From Obelidium mucronatum (taxonomy: Eukaryota; Chytridiomycota; Chytridiomycetes; Chytridiales; Chytriomycetaceae): a stretch of 64,000 nt of DNA. The stretch covers positions 62,001 to 126,000 of the forward strand of contig JAIVFH010000032.1 in NCBI GenBank assembly GCA_025765595.1, given 5' to 3'. A program made the position numbers and the translations under genes. The notes beneath the pieces are model-generated. The model worked only from the letters and a program-made list of their open reading frames with translations. It was not told the DNA's origin and made no database searches. Numbering within the stretch: the stretch's first letter is position 1; each line of letters opens with the position of its first letter. Of this stretch, positions 57,304 to 64,000 are shown piece after piece.

Positions 57304-59004
57304 TCAATTTACTTCGAGTCGAGACCGCTTTCGTCTTCTAGCTCCCTTCACTTCCTCTTCCGAAACACCCACTCCATCATATCCTGCCCCATCATCCCCA
57401 ACATCCACTGGAACGCCATGCATCCCTAACCGATGTCTTTGCATATCAAAACGCCGTCTCATCACTTTCCCACACAAGAAGCACGAATACATTTCAACCT
57501 TGGCCAACACTACTTTAGGAGTAGTAGGTGCAAGCGGCAAATGCGTCATGTAATGGATCTTGAGATTGTACCGACGATTACACCCAAAACTACATCCTTT
57601 ATACGGACAGCAAAACTCTCGTCGGACGGGACACATTTCAATCGTGAGGATTTCATTCGGATCCATAATACATGGCGCTGAATCCTCGTCGTCGTCTTCA
57701 TCAACAGGATGGTTCTTGGCTGACGCCGATCGCTTTGGAGATCTTCTGGCAGACAATACAGGAGATTGTGGGGGGCCTGGTGCTGGTAGTTGGATATGGA
57801 CTTGTTCCAAAAGCTGTCTGTCCTTGTATGTTCGACGCTTGCGTGTCACTGGTCGTGGTTGCGATAAGTCCGGAACTTGAATGGGTATACTGGAGATGGA
57901 GGAGCTAGTAGAGTTCGCCCGTGCACGGCCATTGTTTGCAGAAGTAGTTGCAGTAGAAGAAGTAGCAGCAGTAGGTAGGTATTCGTCCAAGAACGAAAAG
58001 GGGTCTTGATCCTCATAATCAAGAGGAGTTTGCTCGGGAGTAGTTTGGGAAAAGGGGAGAGGTAGCGCCAACGAAGGAGGTGTACAATTGGCATTGGCAG
58101 TAGTAGCAACAGTAGTTGTAGCAGAATCAGCATCTTCAGCCGTCACCCGAACGACATCAGGATCATCCAAAATAGACTGAAAAGCCTCCAAAGTCACCGT
58201 AGGAGTATCAAGCATCCTCAACAAATGGTCCGACTTTAAAGCATTAGAGTAATCCCCCGCCGCTCCCTTTTGGTTATGATGGTTGTGTGAGTGGTGGAGG
58301 TGATGGTGGTGATGGCGAGGAGTCGTCTCGTCTGGAAACATGATTTGATCCATCATGACAAGAGCATATGTATCCAATGTGTTCGTGTCCAGGTCAGTGA
58401 CGTTTTGGTTTACATTTGAGTCAAACAACAAACCATTGTCCCCAGACAAGGCGCTCTGGTGCTGCTGCTGCTGCTGCTCCTCGTTCGACGTCGTGGCATC
58501 AGCATCAGCAACAGCAGTGACGGAGGCAAGGAACCCCAAGTCAACGGCACTCAGAAACTCCTCCAACGACATCACTTCATCTCCACTTTGTTGTGGTTGT
58601 TCTGTTTGGCCAAGCATTGTATTTTCGAGCCAAGCAGCAGCAGCACCAGCACCAGCACCAAAATCGCCAAAGGACAACAAGGGCTTCACCAAGTTTCCAT
58701 CCACAACACTACTGGATTTTTCAGTCATCACAGCACCAAACAAAAAGGGGGTTGGGGGAGCATTATCACCTTGTGAAAACCCAGAAGAGGAGGAGGGAGA
58801 AGTAGTTGCTGCTGCGGGAGGAGGAGAAGAGGAACGGGCCAAACAGGCCGAATCAAAGTTTGGAGTAGAGACTGCAGAAGAGTGCAGTGAGAGGGCGGGT
58901 GATGGTGGACAGTCTGCTGTTTTGTGCGCAGTTTGGGTCATGTCGATGAAAGCGTCAAAGTCAAAGTCGGTGTTGGAGACCGCTTGATTCACGGAAGCGA
59001 ACAT
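57304..59004 (-). CDS. C2H2 zinc-finger transcription factor C
   Basis: Start MFASVNQAVSNTDFDFDAFID at 59004; the open frame continues upstream but that part overlaps the neighbouring gene. About 566 aa. The N-terminal 400 residues are Ser/Thr/Gln/Ala rich with a Gln run and a His-rich HHHHHLHHSHNHHNQ stretch, typical of activation regions. A basic KRRTYKD segment may be a nuclear signal. Two C-terminal fingers: CPYKGC-x12-H-x3-H and CFLC-x12-H-x4-H, then KGARRRKRSRLEVN. No intron needed. Not related to factors A and B beyond the fold. Confidence 0.8.
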   Translation of the reverse strand: MFASVNQAVSNTDFDFDAFIDMTQTAHKTADCPPSPALSLHSSAVSTPNFDSACLARSSSPPPAAATTSPSSSSGFSQGDNAPPTPFLFGAVMTEKSSSVVDGNLVKPLLSFGDFGAGAGAAAAWLENTMLGQTEQPQQSGDEVMSLEEFLSAVDLGFLASVTAVADADATTSNEEQQQQQHQSALSGDNGLLFDSNVNQNVTDLDTNTLDTYALVMMDQIMFPDETTPRHHHHHLHHSHNHHNQKGAAGDYSNALKSDHLLRMLDTPTVTLEAFQSILDDPDVVRVTAEDADSATTTVATTANANCTPPSLALPLPFSQTTPEQTPLDYEDQDPFSFLDEYLPTAATSSTATTSANNGRARANSTSSSISSIPIQVPDLSQPRPVTRKRRTYKDRQLLEQVHIQLPAPGPPQSPVLSARRSPKRSASAKNHPVDEDDDEDSAPCIMDPNEILTIEMCPVRREFCCPYKGCSFGCNRRYNLKIHYMTHLPLAPTTPKVVLAKVEMYSCFLCGKVMRRRFDMQRHRLGMHGVPVDVGDDGAGYDGVGVSEEEVKGARRRKRSRLEVN

Positions 59005-59149
59005 GGTCGATATAGTGTTAAAAACGCTGGCGGTGTGTTGGAGCGGGTTTTTTAAAACAGGTACCTTCTGGGTGGAACAGACGAGGGTGGAGGAGTTTTT
59101 TGCTTTTTTTCTATCCCAACAAAAACGAAAGGATTTACTTGACCGGGTT

Positions 59150-60130
59150 TCAGAATCCCGACGCGTACCCATCGCTATCATATTCATCCTCCTCATCATG
59201 ATAATTATCATAGTTTTCGTCGTAATATCCACCCCCTTCCAAGTCCCCAAACACAGAATTAGCATCCTCCGACATCCACTCAGAATCACCATCCTCCGTG
59301 TCCAAGTCAGACAAACCCGGCCGGTAATTAAATAAGCTGTCTAGTATGGCAGAAAATGGAACCTGCACGTTATTCAAGACTGCCCCCATTTCTTTGGCCT
59401 TTTCATTGAACAAGACCAGATCCCAATTCATCCGAACAGTCCGTTTTTCCACACGATTCTTATTGCATCTTTTTCCGTCATTTGCGGCGGTAGCCAAGGA
59501 AATAGAACATTGATCCATCGACCACGAATGAAGAACAACGTCATTCTCAAATCCACACACGATTCCAGTCACACTCAGCACGGCAGAATCAATTCCACTA
59601 TACACTGACATTGAGTGCTCCTTTTTTATCGCCACTTCCCGAACCTGGTGTTCCGGCGGAAACCGTGCGTCCAAGAACACAAAGGCTCGTCCAACCGAAA
59701 CCCTTTCGTCAGTCGTCAACAAAACACCCATCTGCGATTCCATGCTTTTATCCCAAGCGCATCCAGAATAATAGTCTTCCTTGATAACCATTTTCACTCT
59801 ATTAAGAGAGATGCGGGATTGGAACATGAGTGGTCCATTCGGGTGTATTTCCTCTTTTGGCCAGATGAAGGAAACAGCTCCAGCTGCATCAGCCACGACC
59901 GAGTTCTTTGCCATCCTGTATTTCCGAGGTACTTGGATGTCGTCGTTGCCGAATCGGGATTCCAGGCTGTCGGCTTCGAGTGTCAAGTCTAAATACTGGA
60001 TGGCTCTTTTGATTCGATCGAGCGCAAAGATGCGGTGTTTTTTGTTGAGTTTTGTGGATTTGAGGAGGATGGTTTGGAGTGGGAGCCATGCGTAGAGGTG
60101 GCTCATTAACTCATTGGGAAGCGTTTCCAT
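59150..60130 (-). CDS. F-box-like protein, function unknown
   Basis: Single exon, 326 aa, start METLPNELMSHLYAWLPLQT at 60130. The N terminus resembles a minimal F-box (LPNELMSHLYAWLPLQTILLKSTKLNKKHR). The middle (CAWDKSMESQMGVLL, GRAFVFLDARFPPEHQVREV, VLHSWSMDQCSISL) matches no family I know. The C-terminal 60 residues are acidic with repeated Tyr/Asp/Glu (GGGYYDENYDNYHDEEDEYDSD). Confidence 0.62.
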   Translation of the reverse strand: METLPNELMSHLYAWLPLQTILLKSTKLNKKHRIFALDRIKRAIQYLDLTLEADSLESRFGNDDIQVPRKYRMAKNSVVADAAGAVSFIWPKEEIHPNGPLMFQSRISLNRVKMVIKEDYYSGCAWDKSMESQMGVLLTTDERVSVGRAFVFLDARFPPEHQVREVAIKKEHSMSVYSGIDSAVLSVTGIVCGFENDVVLHSWSMDQCSISLATAANDGKRCNKNRVEKRTVRMNWDLVLFNEKAKEMGAVLNNVQVPFSAILDSLFNYRPGLSDLDTEDGDSEWMSEDANSVFGDLEGGGYYDENYDNYHDEEDEYDSDGYASGF

Positions 60131-60717
60131 TTTCTTTTATCTTATTTTTTTTCCTATTTATTTTTTGTAAACCATTCCATATTCTCTTTCCATTAAGTTT
60201 GTTGATTCCATTCTATCGTGTTCCATTGTTTCCTTTTTTTTTTATACCTTTCTAACCTTCCCCCCTTGACGACTGTTTTGTGATGAAGACTCTTTGAAAC
60301 GTAAGTGGACTACATATTTTATTTTATTTTCTTTCCAATCAGCAGGCCACTTGGTTCAGTTGCTCGTGCAGTGACAATACCTTCTCTTACTGGGACAGTC
60401 AGTGGGTCGAGAGTTCGATCCCCGTCCCCCTCTGAACCAAGTCAAAGACACCTGCGCCCTTTTGATCACTCCAAAAGAACTCAACGGGCGAGTTTCAACA
60501 GTTGAGTTTTTTCTTACTCGGAGTTTGACTTTCCAATTGCGTATTGAAGTGTCAAGTCGAGTGTTGTTGATTTATTCATTATTCCATAAACTTTTTGATT
60601 TTATCAATCGTTTCCTTTTGCATTCTGGCGATTGGTTGGATTGGTTCACGGTCCGCCTTTACCTAATTTACCGTTTTTGTTTTTTGTTTTTTTTTTATGG
60701 AAAGAATCTCAGTTCAA
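60131..60717. other. Intergenic region around a tRNA-like element
   Basis: No protein gene supported. The open frames at 60305-60752 have no recognisable content. The tRNA-like cloverleaf lies in the middle. Confidence 0.4.
60349..60442 (+). ncRNA. tRNA-like cloverleaf (possible tRNA-derived element)
   Basis: A perfect 11-bp closing stem (ACTTGGTTCAG at 60349-60359 with CTGAACCAAGT at 60432-60442) encloses three potential hairpins: TGC-TCGT-GCA, ACTG-GGA-CAGT and GGGTCGA-GAGT-TCGATCC. TTGGTTCAGTTGC resembles a tRNA A box and GAGTTCGATCCCC a B box. Stem and loop sizes do not fit a canonical tRNA and no anticodon can be assigned. It could be a degenerate tRNA, a SINE head or another structured RNA. 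Confidence 0.35.
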
Positions 60718-61020
60718 TTAACGGTAATAAGGTATCGAGGTCAGACGCTTAACTCTGGCTTCGGATTCAGTCGCGTTGCATTCTTCCCAATGCATCGTGT
60801 TAAGGCTGTCAGTCGTTTCCTTGTGCATGGAGCTCCTCACACCGTTGACTGGAATCAAACCGCGAAAGTTAAGTAGTGAACTGATGTTAAAAAAAATATC
60901 AAAATTGCCATACACACCTTTGCGACGGTAACCAGCAGTCGAGTTACCGACGCGCTTTGACAATGACAAAAGATTGAAGCTTTTCAAAGCATAGAGACGG
61001 GTCGCCAGCTTTTTCCACAT
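60718..61020 (-). CDS. Small protein, possibly mitochondrial, family unknown
   Basis: Start MWKKLATRLYALKSFNLLSL at 61020 gives a basic, acid-free N terminus like a mitochondrial presequence. An intron (about 60927-60857) joins STAGYRRK to VNGVRSSMHKETTDSLNTMH. The product ends WEECNATESEARVKRLTSIPYYR at 60718, total about 77 aa. The HWEE-ATESEA-VK pattern reminds me of small fungal proteins of unknown function, but I cannot name one. The splice model is inferred. Confidence 0.4.
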   Translation of the reverse strand: MWKKLATRLYALKSFNLLSLSKRVGNSTAGYRRKGVYGNFDIFFNISSLLNFRGLIPVNGVRSSMHKETTDSLNTMHWEECNATESEARVKRLTSIPYYR

Positions 61021-61178
61021 TTTCCCACTTCTGTTCTTTTTACGATTGTTTTGTACAAAGAAGTGCGTTTGTTTTGATTCCACCCAAACAACCAAAAAGA
61101 GTGTTAAACATTTAAAAAACATACAAATCATCAAGCACATTTGGAATATAATCGAAATGCATCATCCGTTACTTTATT

Positions 61179-61958
61179 TTAATCTTCCTTAACAATCATG
61201 AAATCCAGTAACCGAATCGCTCCACTACTTTCATCCTCCACACCAGCTACACCTCGATCCTCTCTTTTGGCACGTTTCTTGATCCAAGTTATCGCAAACT
61301 GACATCTCCATGCAATTATAATCAAAGCGCCGACGCCGACAATGAATGCAACGGTTGCGAATGATATTCCAATCGTTGCTGCTGTTGAGATTTCTTTTGG
61401 TCCAATACAACCCAAAGAATACGGCATCCCCGGTTCCGGTTTACATTCATGCTTATCCGGGCAATTTTGCAGAATCGGGCTTACAGCTGGTTGTTGTATA
61501 AAGGGTTCAAGTTTTAGATACTTCCATCTTGCCGCCACAATCAAAAAAATCATTTACCATGTCGAAAGCAAGGATAGTAAGTCGTATTCGTATTACAAAT
61601 GACAGCATCGAGTGGTACATTCTGGCATGATCCCATCGGTGGGACAGCACATGTTGCATCTTCGGGTTTCACACAGCTATGGGTGTATCCCATCGGCCCA
61701 TCGCAACATACCAGACCCGTCGGACAAGGAGATTCGGTTTTAGATGACACTTAATATTTTTTTGACGAATCGATGATCAGATCCCCCCCGAACTCAAGAA
61801 TCAAATTCTTTGCAAATACCTCCTCGGTTGCAAGTGGAGAAGGTATTGTTTCCTGTGCATACAATAGCGCCATCGCTCGCCCATTTGCAAGTTCCAGCAG
61901 CGGCGAGCGAGCTCAAACCAAGAAGAACAAGGAGATGATAACTTGAAACAGGATACAT
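61179..61958 (-). CDS. Cys-rich type I membrane protein
   Basis: Start MYPVSSYHLLVLLGLSSLAAAG at 61958 is a signal peptide. Exon 1 has CKWASDGAIVCTGNNTFSTC. After an intron (about 61821-61752), exon 2 has PCPTGLVCCDGPMGYTHSC and CAVPPMGSCQNVP. A second intron (about 61557-61491) leads to CPDKHECKPEPG and GCIGPKEIS. One membrane helix follows (TIGISFATVAFIVGVGALIIIAW), then a short basic cytoplasmic tail. About 190 aa. The Cys pattern P-C-P-x-G-LVCC-DG resembles short extracellular modules of secreted fungal proteins. Its start codon lies 26 bp from the start of the OTU gene on the other strand. Confidence 0.66.
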
Positions 61959-61984
61959 CCAATTCACAAATACAAAAAAAAATA
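61959..61984. promoter_or_regulatory. 26-bp bidirectional promoter/5' UTR interval
   Basis: Only 26 AT-rich bp separate two divergent ATG codons (61958 minus, 61985 plus). The core promoter of at least one gene must overlap coding sequence of the other. Confidence 0.45.
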
Positions 61985-63036
61985 ATGACAAAAGGAAAGA
62001 AGTCCAAAACAAAGACATCAAAACACTCTGCAAACTCAATCGAAGCACAACTGCAAACATTTGGTCTCGAATTATTCGATGTCTCTGGCGACGGAAACTG
62101 TCTGTTCCGGTCTCTCTCACACCAACTTGACCACACCCAGAACAACCACGCCAAATACAGAGCTGACATTGTCAAACACATGAAGTTGAACAAGGATCTA
62201 TACGCCCCGTTTCTGGATGAAGACGAAACAATCGACCAGCGGCTACGGCGGATGGAGAAACCAGGCGTTTACTGGCGATAACTTGGAGATTGTGGCCTTC
62301 TCACGGGCGTTTAAAGTCGGAGTTGTGATTCATCAAATCGGACAACCCGTGTGGGTTGTGGACGCGTGTGGAGACGATGGACAAGGCTGGTGCAGAGGAT
62401 CGTGCGATTATTCATATTGTTTACCATTCGTGGGAACACTATTCCTCTGTTATCCCTTCAACGAATCGTGCCTCTGAATCCGCATCTACATCTGCATCAA
62501 ACAAGGGCTCTGTAAAAGAGTTGCCTTTATCCATCAAGGAACGTCTCGTTGTTTCGTCAATCCCAAAACACCTCGATACCCCTTCTGTCGAAACAGTTCG
62601 AAGACTCCTCAAAGAATACAACGATGATATCGGTGCAGTGGTAGAAGCTTTTGTGGCTCAAGTCTACGCTGTTGATTACGATAACGAAAATGATTCGGCG
62701 GGGCTTGGAAAACCGCTGGAGTCACATAATGGGAATACAGAAGTGAATATAGATATTATTCCTTCAGAACTGAATATCGAGGTTTCTGAACTCAAGAGTT
62801 TGGAAGAACCCGAGCCTTCAATACCGAAAAAGAAAGACAAAAAACCTTCCGCCAAGGAATTGAGGGCACTCAAAAAGAAGGCACAAAAGGAAAATTCATT
62901 GGTTAAAAAGCGGAACGCCAATAATACCCCAGAAATCGGAACCGACGTGAAGGTACTACACCCACAAACATCCAGTCTCGCCACTATGCAGTCCATCAAC
63001 AGCTTATCGCAAGAGCTCAAAGCAACGTTTATTTGA
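61985..63036 (+). CDS. OTU-domain deubiquitinase (OTUD3-like), with two frame breaks
   Basis: Cysteine protease removing ubiquitin. Start MTKGKKSKTKTSKHSANS at 61985. The catalytic core begins FDVSGDGNCLFRSLSHQL (Asp and nucleophile Cys in DGNC) and continues to MEKPGVY. After a +1 shift near 62275 it reads GDNLEIVAFSRAFKVGVVIHQ and PVWVVDACGDDG. After a second +1 shift near 62382 it reads RAIIHIVYHSWEHYSSV, with the catalytic His in EHYSSV. A UBA-like segment (VETVRRLLKEYNDDIGAVVEAFVAQ) and a Lys-rich tail end at 63036. This layout matches OTUD3. No GT-AG intron of usable size explains either shift. Sequencing indels, a recent pseudogene or programmed frameshifting are open. Confidence 0.75.
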
Positions 63037-63150
63037 TCGTAAAAATAATATAATGAGGGATCAGAAAACCAGGGTTTCTGATAACATTCGCCAATAAAAC
63101 GTGGTGGTGCTTGGTTTTTTCTCTCAATTTCTCACATCCAAACAAAACAA

Positions 63151-64000
<850 letters not shown>

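Noticed and set aside
59005..59292. N-terminal extension of C2H2 factor C
   Set aside because: It would overlap the end of the neighbouring F-box-like gene on the same strand, and its translation is Met/Ile-rich nonsense. The ATG at 59004 gives an ordinary start.
60305..60752. Plus-strand open frames around the tRNA-like element
   Set aside because: Low-complexity Phe/Leu-rich translation without a recognisable domain, over AT-rich sequence.

Overview
The window looks like a compact, intron-rich nuclear segment of an early-diverging zoosporic fungus, most likely a chytrid. Three things support this. Nearly every gene has short GT-AG introns of about 35-100 bp. Fungal families are present (VTC polyphosphate polymerase, BNA1-type dioxygenase, F-box and C2H2 expansions). 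A CYRI/FAM49 Rac-binding protein is also present, a family tied to SCAR/WAVE actin control that I would not expect in yeasts or moulds. The standard genetic code reads through all genes. There are no operons. Several divergent gene pairs share promoters of only 26-43 bp.

Layout. 1-9.3 kb: 3' part of the ribosome-assembly WD40 protein NLE1/Rsa4, a CYRI/FAM49 protein, GDP-mannose pyrophosphorylase, a VTC4-like SPX/polyphosphate polymerase and a single-pass SH3 membrane protein. 9.5-9.7 kb: a U6 snRNA gene; a second copy with identical RNA and promoter block lies inverted at 34.9-35.1 kb. 10-18 kb: an RBR E3 ligase, 3-hydroxyanthranilate dioxygenase, two tandem paralogous C2H2 factors and a Brp/Blh-type carotene 15,15'-dioxygenase (the retinal-forming family, better known from prokaryotes). 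18-24.6 kb: an F-box gene and two convergent paralogous amino-acid permeases whose 3' ends have been tandemly duplicated. 25-30 kb: two SulP sulfate permeases, one with a disabling deletion. A third lies inverted at 42.7-44.8 kb. 30-40 kb: TIM44, an F-box/WD40 protein, glucose-6-phosphate isomerase and a DEAH helicase whose intron is packed with GC-rich palindromes. 40-47.8 kb: secreted Ser/Thr- and Cys-rich proteins and an HVA22/REEP/Yop1 ER-shaping protein.

48.0-54.5 kb is an apparently complete 6.5 kb DNA transposon. It has CACAG terminal inverted repeats, a transposase gene with a zinc-finger-like N terminus and a Gly/Ser/Asn repeat array, and a divergent second gene. 54.5-64 kb holds an F-box/LRR protein, a C2H2 factor, an F-box-like protein, a tRNA-like cloverleaf, a small unknown protein, a Cys-rich type I membrane protein divergently paired with an OTU deubiquitinase, and the 5' part of phosphoglucomutase.

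The most unusual items are the Brp/Blh gene, the hairpin-filled helicase intron, the intact transposon with its unassigned second protein, CYRI in a fungus, the duplicated U6 genes, and the rearranged permease loci. Exon boundaries were placed by eye from reading frame and GT/AG signals. They should be read as models.
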